From Leptasterias polaris (taxonomy: Eukaryota; Echinodermata; Asteroidea; Forcipulatida; Asteriidae): a stretch of 64,000 bases of DNA. This document shows positions 20,247 to 33,600 of the stretch, one piece after another. The first letter of the stretch is position 1; each line of letters starts with the position of its first letter. A model generated the notes under the pieces. It did not search any database, was not told the DNA's origin, and saw nothing but the letters and a program-made list of their open reading frames with translations. A program made the translations under genes and the position numbers. The stretch lies in NCBI GenBank assembly GCA_037783415.1, contig JAZGTN010000015.1, forward strand, positions 434,001-498,000, given 5' to 3'.

Positions 20247-21063
20247 ACTAGACTTGGTTCCAAGTCTGTGCTCGTGGTTTTTAGTCTACCTGATAGCCAA
20301 TACATAATTGCCTGAAATAGCGCCCTCTTGTCTTTAGCCTACGATCACAGACTTGGGAACATTGTTTTTCGGTTTGTACACACCCTATGGCGAATTAGTC
20401 CAAAAGTGGACGGAACACTCTGATTGGTCAGAATCTCAGAAGCCGTCAATAAAATGCACATTCAAACTTGACCGTTTATACCACGGGATATAGTACAGAA
20501 ATACAACATTGAATCACATGTAACTAATCTGCCTCTGCTCAGTGATTCAACTTACAGTTTGGAAACAAAAAACCCAAAGTGATTCTAGTTTTTAAATTCA
20601 AAATAAATAAAAACGTTGGGAAAATCATTAGACGATTCCATTCAAATAAAGGGAACACAGTTTTTCGTCTAGTAGGGATCATGTTATTTGTTATGTTTAT
20701 TTTTCAATATTTTAAGAATACATCTAGTATTATTTTATGTATAAATTAGAAATAGCATACGTACAAAGCACTATAAAAAAAAAAACAATGACTCAATCGA
20801 TTTTACATAAAATGCTGAAGTGATTATAACCTATTGGGAATAGACGCAACCAACAGGAGTTTTGTGGCCTCCTGATTGGCCATCTCTCTGGCATAGTGTT
20901 GTTATGTAAATGTCAGTTGTGAATAAATGAATATCCCGTATACACAAGGGGGTCAAGTCTGAGATTGCGAGCTGAGACCGCGTGATAGCCATTCTGCGGG
21001 GGAAATTTTGTGTGGCTGATGCAGAGAAATAACCGCGATCTCAGACTTGAAATCAAGTCTAGT
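20247..21063. mobile_element. 817-bp inverted-repeat transposon with 5-bp target duplication
   Basis: The left end ACTAGACTTGGTTCCAAGTC and the inverted right end ACTAGACTTGATTTCAAGTC begin terminal repeats of about 31 bp (26 identical by eye). GATCC stands on both sides (20242-20246 and 21064-21068). Further AAGTCTG motifs lie inside both ends (near 20340 and 20955), so the termini are themselves small hairpins. No transposase frame. It ends about 560 bp before the PDE start codon. Confidence 0.8.
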
Positions 21064-21068
21064 GATCC

Positions 21069-21627
21069 ACCAGAACAACACTCTGAACGTGTTTACTGCA
21101 TCCACCATCATCACCGCCGCACGTCGTACGACCAGGGAGCGGAGACGTGTGTACGTACACTACACACGCGCGTGCCGACATCCTATCCACAGGACACAAG
21201 CTCTCCACCACACATACATGCCACAAATGAAGGTTATTTACCGGAATTCCAGCGTTTTACCGGTATGGTTTCAAGCAGTTACATGTACCAGGTATAGTAC
21301 ATATGCATTTAGTGGAGCATTCGTTACGGTGCTTGACATGTTGACAACCCGTTCATTTCTCGGACTAAAATGACACTGAAAACCATTTGGGAACTGCAAT
21401 TGCATCGTGGGAAGTGTTTGTGTGGTGCTATGTCATAAAATATCGTCTGCTCGTTTTACGAGAGTCAGGAGAGAGAATCTTCACAAGTCAGATTATTCTG
21501 ACTGCTAGACAATCACAACTAAATCATGCTCTCCGATTTCACTTATAGGCCGGCTAATGGTATCATCATAGTTTATAGAATTCAGCCATTGACTTTGTAG
21601 AAAACTGGAAGGAAAAGTGCAGCAATA
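21069..21627 (+). promoter_or_regulatory. Putative promoter / 5' UTR region of the PDE gene
   Basis: No other feature occupies this stretch. An in-frame TAG at 21598-21600 limits the coding sequence to the ATG at 21628. I do not see an unambiguous TATA box; the start site of transcription is unknown. CpG-containing segments (21100-21180) are denser than in the introns. Short ORFs here (for example 21047-21373) resemble nothing I know. Confidence 0.35.
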
Positions 21628-24600
21628 ATGTCAGAAAAGAAGGATATATGCCGTGAGGATGTCGAAAAATACTTGGAAGTCCACCATGATATTGCTATGG
21701 AGATCTTTGCCGCGAAGGCGACCCCAGAGCTTGTTGATGGTTGGCTTTCCAAACACGCAGTTGGGCATGTTGGAAAGAGTATGTCAAGCCATGAAATCGG
21801 CTCTTGGCCTGATGTTTCTGCCTGTGCATCAAGCACAGACAAGCACAAAATGCTGCATTCACTACGGAAAAGTTTTGCAGGTGCTAGTGGGAGTTTGAAG
21901 AGCCTGTTGTCACCAAGGAAGAGGAAAGTTGTCAGGAGAAACAAATCTGCACTACGCCAGCTGGATGAGAAAGATTTGTTTATGGAACTGATTCGAGACA
22001 TAGCAGATGAACTTGACCTTAACACACTTAGCCATAAAATTCTGATGAATGTAAGCATTTTGACGAATGGAGATCGATGCAGTCTGTTTCTAGCCAGAGG
22101 AAATCGTGAGAATCGCTTCTTGGTCTCGAAGCTGTTTGACGTGACGGAGAATTCAACAGTTGAAGATGCTCTTCATACTGAGGAAGATGAAATCCGCATA
22201 CCATGGGGTCAGGGTATTGCAGGTCACGTTGCACAAACCAAGGAAACCATCAACATCAAAAATGCATATGAGGTTAGTTTAATTATTTACAAAAAAACAC
22301 CTTACTTTACCAATATTCAGTTAGTATCCTATTCCTATCAATCATTTTGTTCTGTCATTTTTTCCAACATTAATCTCACAGGTATCCTGATGATGCAACT
22401 TTATTTAAGTTATTTAATGAAGTATGTTGTCAAGGCAACCATTCTTTTTATTAGCAGGACTGGATAAGTAGACAAATATTATTTATAAGTAAATTATCTT
22501 TGTTATTGGATTGTTTTAAAATATATTTATTATGTAAACTATATTATTTATTAAATACATAGGGCCTAGATATTTTCATTTATAGGTTGATCATAATCTG
22601 TTTGTAAATCAAGACATACAATACAATAAACCATTCAAAGTAGGAAAACTGAAACAAGTAAATAAATGTCTTTAAAAAAAAAAATAATGAAATACTTGAT
22701 AAGAATCAGCATAAATTTTCCTATAGTTTTCATATTTCATCACTTGTGGCAACTAGTCCTGGCATAAAGTCTGCTTTATAAACATTTAACTTTATAAAAA
22801 TAATTATATTTACCAACATTTTACACAATGCACACTTCTATTTCAATCTCTTTGAATGATAATGAAGTCTAACTCTCTTGATTTCAGTCACCCTAAAATT
22901 GACTAGTACAATGTGGTTGTCAAGAATCCAAACTTATTTATTTATTTTGCAGTGACCAAAAGCTATGTGGTTGAAGTCCTTGTTTTTACTTGTAGGTGGG
23001 TGCTCCCACCCACAAGTTAAACAAATAAACAATGTCTGAAAAATATTGATTGATGAGCAGCTGTGAAGTTACCTTCATAGTTTTTGTATACTGTGCAACT
23101 TAGCTTTCAGGTTTTTATATGTTTTAAAGATAACTTGATCTTTTGCTTTGTGTCACACACTTGACCTTCGTCAGTTTCTGCAGTGTGATTTTTAAGTAGG
23201 TAACCAAGATAACATTGTACAAACAACAAATGCTTTAAAAAATACAGTTTTACTGCCATGCTTTTTACCTACTGACAAGTTTAAAGCTGACGTTTACTTT
23301 AATTGTACACATGTTCATTCCTTTCTCTACGAATGTACATACCAACAATTGTTGAACTCATGTGAACTATTTCGTGAATTTATGGGAACAGGAAGTCAAA
23401 GGAATAGTTTGAAATCCTTTCATAGTCAAGTCATTAGAGTTGTAATAAAAAAGTCCAAAATGTCAAAGAGCTATGTAATGAATCTGAGTGTATTAAGTTG
23501 TGTTTGTATTTGGTTGAAAACCAGTAAAACGAACAAATCAAACGAGAGATGATGATAGCACAACGCTTAAAACAGTCACAAATTAGAAACAAAGGAAAGA
23601 ACAATACAGATTAGACTGTAAACACAGATCATATTTTGTTTTGACACTTTGTGACTAGACTGTGAATGGCTTCCGATTTATATTACTCTGATTTCCTCTC
23701 TCTGTGAATTCACCAAGATTCTGATTAAAGGGAGGGTCATAGATTGGTTTTATTAGGTAAAATTATCAAGAAAGATACAATAATAGTCCCCTGTGAAAAT
23801 TTGAGCTGAGTGTCTACTTGCTGAGAAACAGTAAAAAACAGTCCTACTATTTTCACAAGAGCGTAATCCATCCACGTTTAGCGAGGTGATGGTGGGTACC
23901 AACTGCTTCATAGCTGCAGCATCGGTGCACGGACACCAACCCTCGGAAATCTGAGAAACGATTCATGCACGAATTGCAGTTTCTCAGATTCAAACGTTTT
24001 CTCAAAATAGTTTATACTATCAACAGCTGCAGTGCTTCTTGAAACCAAGCATGCCAAGTAAGTTTTTATGGCCTTTAATTTTTGGAGTTCAATCTATGAC
24101 CCTACCTTTAAGTTTAACATAAGGAACTCACACAATATTGTTTTACATGCTGTAATAGAGGTATCATGTTATTACTGAACTCATACAAATGAATCTCATA
24201 CTCAAACAAATACAGAAACTTGATTAAAGAAATACTGGAAATCACATTAGTTTGTACTGAACTGATTTAACAAATTTCAACAAACCTGGCAGGAAGTAAA
24301 TATGCTTGGTATGCAAACCATGTTAGCTGTCTTTTTCATGTTTTATCAAGTAACCAACCACATGGTTTTGTAATGCATAAGACATGTAGACATTTTGACG
24401 TCCATAGTATACCATTGTGATGGAAACTGTATGAAAGTGACAAGAAATCATTGGAAGTTTTATTTATAAAATGATGAACAAGAAAACCCAAAGCCAACAT
24501 ATATTTTAATAAAGTGGAACACTACTCCTCAGCAGGATTTAAACAAATCGCCATGGGGCTTGAGCTTGGCATGTGCTAGCCCTGCTTTTCATTTCCATTC

Positions 24601-27600
24601 ACTGATTTAATATCAGCATTCGGCATATCAATTGAAGGATTTCAAGTATGGCAGTAACCTGAGTGCTCAAAACTTAACTAAAAAATGGTTTCTTGTGTTA
24701 ACAGGTGCTGGCAATGAAGCCTCCAGCCCTTCCTAAAAATGTCAGAAAGGGAATAAACTTTGACAATTTCTTAGTTTGAGTCATTTGAATTTTTTAAAAG
24801 TTTGAAATAACAAAATCCTAATGTGAAAAATATTTGCAGTTTTCACAAAAAACAGGGTAGATCTATAGGCTAGGGAGTCCAACCTGGCATCATGGGTCAG
24901 CATGAAGGGTTTAATAAACATGGATAGCTGGATCAGTTGTCAGTCCTGTGAGCAAGAATTTAAAAAAATTCAATTTTCTTTACAATTCCTTTGCCCTGCC
25001 TACTGGTGGGCAATCCTGTCCATAGAATGTCATGTTTTTATTCCTATATTTATGTAAAGTCTGATCAATGTAAAGGGCAATGGAATAGCTTTATGAGTGA
25101 TGTTTGTCACACAATGACACAGCTGTTGCTCTATTGCTATTCCCCTCTATTACCAGTAAAATTGATTCTATTTGATAGGTTCTATTGATGTTTGTTTGTA
25201 GCTGCTGGGCACCTCTGAAAAACAGTGTTTCACTGAGAGGTCTCCCCAGGGTAAAGAAGAAATAAATAAATAAATAAATAATAAATCATTTTATATCTAT
25301 CATAATTTACAAGGAAGCAATTTCTGAGTAATGTTTCCCTGTTATTAATGTACAATGTCCTGTAATATATCTATCATGCACATCTTTTGCTGAAAAAAGT
25401 GTAGGTCCATCATTGTATCTTTGGAAAATGCACTTTATAAGTCTTAATTTGTATTATTATTATTTTTACTATTATTAATGGTCATGATTCAAAGACACTA
25501 GCCATGGACTGTCATAATATCCAAACTGACCCTTTCATGTTGTGGTCCGATGTGTACACATTTATACAGCGTCTGCTCACTTACTGTCATTAGTTTATTA
25601 ATGGATGTGATTGAAGACCTTATTAATTTAATAATGAACATGTATGAACACAACTGCACCAAGAAATTATGATGTGATCCCCATCAAAGGAAACGCAGCG
25701 GAAAGCCTCTGCATCCATGGGACTGGAATTCACATTAAAAACACTCAGTGAAGTGGTTGTTCATTAATATCCAACTGGTGTATAGTGAATTTTTGTTTGT
25801 GGATTCGCTTCCATAAGCCATTAATGATGTCAGTAATATCCTTCCTTGGTGTTCCAGCCATCGTAGTCAGACAGCAATCCTGTATTCAATTAGGTATACA
25901 CCACAAAGGTCCATGAGTACAAAAATACTAACAATTTTTAGGAGAATGACTTTTTTCCTTTCAACCTCTGTATAAATAGGGCCCAGATTTTCAGTTTCAG
26001 AGGGTAGGATGCAGGTTTCTATTTTAGGAAATCTTTAATTTTTATTTTGAGTGGAATTATTCAGTGAAACAAACCACTGAAAACCAGTTAGCACTAAGCA
26101 GGGTGTCTTTGGTCTGAGGCCAGTTGCTGATTTGTGAGGGTGAGGTTTCATTTTTTCTCCAGAGCAGAATATAAATGGCCTTAGATTCTTTACAAAACCA
26201 TGGCTAGGGCTTTTAGCTTGGGATCTGGAATAGGTTCCATCAGATATTTTGAAAACAAGCGCTTTCCAAAAAGGGTTTTATGTAGAGCCTAAGCCAGAGC
26301 CCAAGCAGATGCTGTGGTTTTTAAAAGGGCCATAGTATAGTTGCATTGATTTGAAGTGAGGTAAAGCAAGATGGCTGTGTTTGATAAAAGGTGTAAACAT
26401 CTACAGTGTGTATCTTGCGCTGTGATGAAGTAGATAAAGCCTTGCTTACATTATGATATATCCAATGAGACAGCTAACCATATTATCAGTATCAGTTTTT
26501 TTAAGCCGCTTAAATCCAGGCACGGCAGTTTAATCTCGGGAGGATTAGGGATTCTTATAGTCAACAGAAAATTTGAATATTACATTTGTACATTTTTTTT
26601 TACTAAGCACACCTAATATAAATATGTCACATTTTACCAGCCTGTGTTCACTACATGTGTGCAGGAGACATCAGGGTCAGTAAATGGAGGTCAATAAGTA
26701 ACTTCACTCAGGCTGGTAGTAGTTTTTATAGATGCTTGCAATAATTATTGTGCTGTACAGCATCTGGAAAAGCTTAAATTAACTTCCTACGACCTGGTCA
26801 AATTTGTTTTTAGATTTGGAAGGAATTTGCAATAATATCAGAACCAAATAACTGTACAAAATAATCTCTTATTGTTGTTTTCATGAGCCATAACTTTTGA
26901 ATTGATAAATTAAAGCAAAACGTGTATTTAGTGCATCTGAATGAGAAAGTGTATCATATTGGACCAATACAAATTATTATCAAAATCAGGGTTCTCCTCG
27001 TATTGGTTATCAAGCTATCGTATTGGTTATCAAGCTATCGTATTGGTTATCAAGCTATCGTATTGGTTATCAAGCTATCGTATTGGTTATCAAGCTATCG
27101 TATTGGTTATCAAGCTATCGTATTGGTTATCAAGCTATCGTATTGGTTATCAAGCTATCGTATTGGTTATCAAGCTATCGTATTGGTTATCAAGCTATCG
27201 TATTGGTTATCAAGCTATCGTATTGGTTATCAAGCTATCGTATTGGTTATCAAGCTATCGTATTGGTTATCAAGCTATCGTATTGGTTATCAAGCTATCG
27301 TATTGGGCGGATATGCGCAAATTGTGGCTGATATGCCAAAAATTTACCATAATTCAAAAAATGTTATTATCATGATAACTATTTATTTATATATTTTTGT
27401 ATTTATTTGTTTATTTATTTATTTATTTATTTTTTAGTTGGTTATTTATTTATTTTGATTTTATTTAATTATTTATTTATTTATTTTATTTTTTGGGAAG
27501 GGTGGGGACTTCAGATCAAATTAACGGAAATGATATTCATGAAACCATAGAATGCCCAAGATTGCACATAGGGTTTTTAAAACCAAAGATAGACACCCAG

Positions 27601-30600
27601 TCAAAAAACGTTCTGAGGACCTCATTTTAATTCAGTGACGCTTTGGCCAAACTTCCAAAATGTGGGTCCAGAATGCCCCACAGTTCAAAAAAATCCTGGG
27701 AGCATAGCAAAACAGAGGATAGCAAACATTTATTAACAAACAACGTGATTTGTTTTCTGGGATCATGACTGCAGATCTCATTCATTTGCCAACGCCATTT
27801 AAAATGCTGAGGTCATTACTAATCTTCAAGCTCCAGGCATGTCTTCTCAAACGTTGCGCTTGAATGAATTGTCTGGTATACATGTCACTAAGTGCAAGAA
27901 GTCAACTCGTGCTGTACACATGTATGTACATAATCGATACATAGTAATCCTTACAATTACATGGAGCACTTCATGAAAATTGCCAAGCATTTTAAAATTT
28001 TCATTTTCCATTGTTTGGGGTGTCTATCAGGTTTCTGTACAGGCCTGATGCTTCGTTCTTAAAAGGGCAAGGGCATCAAAGCATTTTCTGTTGATAAAAG
28101 GCACCTCTATGGGGAAATTGTAAATTTCTATTGGAACATTACGAAGGGCACCAAGGCAATGACCAGGGACATAGGAGGCAATTGCCCCATTGCCTCCATG
28201 AAGCATCAGGCCCGCTGTGAAGTGATTTTATATCTCGGGGGATTAATATGAAGATGTCAACTTGTTTTTTTTATTTGTTAATGTTGAAATAAAAATGCCC
28301 TGGAATAGAAAATAAAATGTTTTTATTGTTTCTTCACTCATTTTTCCTGTCACAGTCATACCAGTACTTCCTAGTAGCGGTAAGGCATTTTTACGACAAA
28401 CCCTCCTGAATCTGTAAGAATCATACAGCATGTGTTGTACTACATAAATATTCCTACATAATAAAATCAGACATGATTAAATTAAGCCATTTTATAGTAA
28501 CCAGGAGATTTATGTGATACCCAAATGAATTAATTTGTGTGTGTGTGTGTGTGTGTAGGTGTTAAGTACTTTCTAAAGCATTTTAATTGTTGATATTTGT
28601 TGTCCAGATGGCTTTTGGAGTCATGATGGTTTTTGCTGATGGTATTTTCTACACACTCTGAATATTTCCATACTAGTCAAAAATGTAGATTTATTATTAT
28701 TTAGTAGAATAGTTAACTTATTCATGAAAAATATTATTACACTTAACATTCCAGTAATTGTCTATTGGTGGTAACATATGGCAAGTTACATTACTTACAC
28801 ATTGTGTGAAGTGAATAAAACTGTAGTTTTAACTTTTTAATGATGTATTATTGCAATTTGCAATTCAGTTTTTATGCTGTGATGACTATTGTGAAATGTG
28901 AATTAACCTTTTATCCATCCTATCCATCCATCCACTGTTTTATAGTACACATCTACATCACATTTGACATGTGCATAATACTTGTATCCTACGTATTTTT
29001 CTCCTTCTCGCACACTAGTCGATTAATCTTGCTAGATTTCGATTACATTTTATTTCCTTAATTAAAACTACTAATTGACTGTCAGCATTTGCATTCAAAC
29101 TATCTACGTACGTACAATGTATGTTTAAATGCATATCATCTACAAATGCCAGCATTTTTGTGTTTTTATTAGCTGATAATTGGTCAATTTTAATACATAA
29201 AAAGGGAGCTTAATCGGTAATACTTAGATTTTTTTTCTGCATCAGTATATGGTACAATAAATGAGTGATAAACACTGACACAGATGGTTTTTGTTAATGA
29301 GAGATTTGTTACCATCAGTGAATGTGAATTGGGCTACATAGTTTGTTAATACATGGCTCAAAATTGTCATTAAAAATAAGCCCTTTCACCCTTTTTGAGA
29401 ATTTCTTTCAAAATACTTGATTTCAATTTCACAGTATGTACAATGAAATGTTCATCTCTTGAATTGCTAAGTTGTGATTATAACTGAAATAATAAAAATA
29501 AAAAAAACTTTAAAAAACCTGTCAGGTTTTTGTATTAGCTGCCTGCAGATGCACATGTGACATAGCTCATTTGTTTTGTATAATTTAATTTGGGAAAATT
29601 AGGTGCAATAGATATCATTACATTTTCTTTATCATTTAGAATTATTAGAGGCTAAAAATTGATAATCTTTACACGGTGGCCATTATCATTCATAACATGT
29701 ACCTTTATAGTACATATGCACCTACTGCCCACCACATAAGAATTATTGAAATTTGCATTTTGCATTGGCTTTGGTGTAAGGTTATTTAGAAGGCAGGCTT
29801 TGTAATAAATTTGCTAATTGTGTCCATAGCTCATTTCTGTTTGTATTTATTGCAGAGAGCTGTCTCTCCAGTCTCCATACACACTACATTGTTAGTTTAT
29901 TAACAGGAAATGTCAAGTGGCCCATAAAATATGAGGCATTTTATGAAGAATATTACTGTTATGTATGCCTGTACGAATACATGTTATACACTGCATGACG
30001 ACTCCTGTGTAAATAATAATAATTATGCTGTCGTACATTGTATTCTGTAATATAACCATTGTACATTTTGTATTTTTGACTCAGTTAATTATGCACAGTA
30101 AAGTAAATAAATAAGGATGCAATTCTAAGCGCATTGTTTTCACTGAATTGACATGTATTAGAAAGCATACCTTACAGGAATGCCTGTACATTGTACATGT
30201 GTACAATAACTGCATTTTCCTTTGGCAGTGCTCAGTGTATTGCAGGTACATGTACATGTACACATGCACTGCCTACTACAATATGTAATTCTAGCCAGCA
30301 CATATTGCATGTTCGCCAAGTAAATACTGGAATAGCCAGGTCATAAGTTCACTAGTCCAGTGGCGGGCAAACCAGTTATGGTCAGAATCTTTGGTGGATG
30401 GGCTGCATCAAGGCCAAGTGTAAAATGCTTGTATCATGTTTTTAGGCCAGTGTAAATGTGACCCAATTAAGTTGTGCATAATACATTGATACAGTAAGCA
30501 ATCACAAAAATGTGGTTTCCTGTACGTGTTGTCTGCAGAAGGTCTTCAGATAATGTGAAGCTGTCAAAGCATAACAAGCTCTTACTCAGCAGCAGTCCTT

Positions 30601-33600
30601 GGTATGCATGATAGAGAATCAATTTACAGAATGTGGTGACAGGTGTCACCGCAAAAACCAACACCTAAATTTAATAATAAGCTATTTTTTAATATGAAAA
30701 TTTGTCGGCCATAACCGGGGTACAATGACCTCATTATGTAAGTTTTTAAATTTCTTTTAATATAAAGATCATGTGTAACTGTATAGACGCCAATTACTCA
30801 ACCATGTGTGGAATGTAATTTTGAGTCAGACAGTGTCACCATTGAAAATGTATAAAAATTGTTGACATTGGAAGAGTAAGGTGCTCAGTAAAAGAGCAAT
30901 AAGAAGCCATAGGAAGAATTGAACAATTTAAGTAATAGACTTTTTGGTAGGCCTTGCTTCTTCTTGAAAGACAAAAGTTTTTGGTTGATAAAGAATATCT
31001 CTATGACAGAAATATAAATTTGTACTAGAATACTAACTGCCTTTGTGAGATCTACATTCTGTATTCTGATTGTAGATATTTTGTCCTTCATTCATCTGAA
31101 TATAATGGATTTGGGATTGGAAGGAACAAATCTTAGGTATTTCACAGATTGATTCTGGGAAATGTCCAAAGAATAGATGGTTATAAAGTGACATTGGGCT
31201 ATTCGGGGATGCACATTTTTTTAGTACTACAGTATGTCGGCCAAGGGCAAAATTTTACAATTGGTTTCTATTGTAATATTGGCAGCCATTTTTGCATCCT
31301 ACATAGTTAGTTTGCATAAATGCTTGATAAAATTCATCACTAAGCTGTTCAAAATAGTAAATATTCCCATGCATTCTGTGCAAGAAAGCCAATTACACTA
31401 TTAGAGTGCACTTAAAAATGAACATATTGCTGAGGTGGCTTTGAAGAGGACTGTGATTAGCTGTGATGTGTTATGTTGATTGTGACCTTTCATACTAGAA
31501 ACTTTGTATAGATTTATTTGTTTACAGTAGTATAATCTCTGTATAGCACTTGACTTGAGTGTTGTATTTGTATATATTGACTTCTACATATGAGCTGAGT
31601 GGATTACAAGCCTATGCACACTTGGAGTGCATTGTTTAGAGTGTAAAAACAGCGATGTTTCAATTTTGGTCGACTGATTCATGTGCTTTATATTTTTCAA
31701 ACGTAAAGACTTGAGCCTTCTCCAGAAGAATAAATAAATAAAGGACGAACAGATGTAAAAAGAAACATCAGATGAAATTTTCAAAGTGTTTTGGATGACT
31801 TAATCACATCAAACCATTATTGAAGCATTTGTATGAACCATGGAATTGCTCCATAATTAACTATGAGCTTTTTCAGTACCTGCATCATTTACGTGTTTAT
31901 GAAATAATATTTAGCTGAAAAGTAACAATATTACATAGAACTAGACCAATAATATTTTCAAATTACTCATCTGAATATCAAATTATTATAGTGTGTACAT
32001 AATCAAGTTAATATTACAGTAATAAATACCTTGTGAGATCGAATCAATTGTCTATAAGTATAATTATATCTTGTAAAACTGTACCTGTACAACAATGTGC
32101 TTATAGAACAGACATCTTGCATCAAGTATCTTGGTGTCTATATTGATCCTCAATTGAAATGGTCTGAACACATAAATCATATTACTTCTGAATAGAATTG
32201 GGAGGGTTATACTCAAGGTTCCCCAAAGAACTCACACCAGTGATGTATATAAGACTCTTGGTTGGGATAAACTTAGTGTCTGGAGGAAGAAACACTTGAA
32301 CACAATGGTTTTTAAATGCATAACAGGGCTGGCTCCTTCTTATCTTAATGTTTGTAATAAAGTATCCGATAACTATAATCACTGTACCAGAGCCAATTCA
32401 GCCCGACCCTCCATTTCCCAGAACAGAGGCAGGCAGAAAAACTTTCAAATTTAGGGGGAGCCAGGCATGGAATGCCCTTCCTACAACTCTCAAAAGTCTG
32501 CCTGCTGGCAGCATTAGTCGTTTTAAACTTTTAAATAACCAGATTAGTATTTCCTAGATTTGGTGTCTACATTTTTACTATGCCTTTCTATTTTTTAATT
32601 TTTTGTATAACATTGTAAAAGTTTGTGTTCTGTTTTGCTGTTTAATTTGTGTTGTTTCTCAGTACAAGCTGGGACCCATGGGAGACCAGTGGTTGCCACT
32701 GAATGGGCCACCCAGTTGAAATAAATAAATAAATAAGGTAATATAACTTGACAAATTTTTTATTATTATTATTATTATTGGTTTATTAAAAACATTCAAA
32801 CTTCGCAGCCAAAGGCTGAATTGTGTTTAAAATACAGAGTAAAAAAAAAAAGAAGAAACAAAAATTACAGAAAAACATTAAGAAATACAAGATAAAATTT
32901 GAAGTACAAAATATATAAGTATAATTATTGGTATATTGGCTTGAGCCAATGACTGTAATAAGACAAATAATAGAATACTGTCCACTAAACAGGCTTGATA
33001 TTCTTCCTGCTACACTCTGATTGCGCCTTTTTTTACAAATAGAAACACGAATTAACAATTGCACTAAGAGCAAGGCAGCGAGAGGCAAGTAAACATTAAA
33101 AATAAGGGTAGCAATTACACCAAAAACATGCAGTGAGGGAGGGCTTTAAAACACATTATTACTGCAGTCAGGTGTGGAATGGGGCTGTTCTTATATCGAT
33201 TAGTACGGCATCTAACAATGGACAACATGTTGGAATTCCTCAAGTTGTTGTTTCTTGTTGGGGGGAGCCAATCTCGGTGCATGGGGGAGTTGAGGAGGGT
33301 GTAACCAAAACTGAGGGATAGTTTTTCTAGCCTATCAACCAAGGGGGGGAATATCAAGTAGCTGACAAGTGTCCTGATACGATTGAGTGTAAAAATGGTT
33401 ATAACTAAGGATGACACGAAAGGCTTTTTTCTGCATCTTTTCAAGGCAGTCTTTCTGACTTTTTGTTAGACCACAAAACCAGGCTGGAGACGCATATTCC
33501 AAAGTTGGTCTCAAGTACTGTAAATACACTGTTCTGAGGTCTGCCACAGGGATGTTACAGCGTTTCAATTGACGTAAAAAGTACAATTTGCGGGTAAAAC

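Noticed and set aside
21010..21373. ORFs of 95 and 108 codons upstream of the PDE start
   Set aside because: No recognisable motif; they straddle the end of the inverted-repeat transposon.
22273..22467. Extension of the first PDE exon to the stop at 22467
   Set aside because: GAF-A homology stops exactly at GAG|GTTAGT and resumes at 45715 in phase; the extension has no similarity to PDEs.
26922..27437. Three ORFs across the 20-bp array, and a possible CRISPR-like array
   Set aside because: The units are contiguous, without spacers, in a eukaryotic intron; the ORFs are frame-cycling artefacts.
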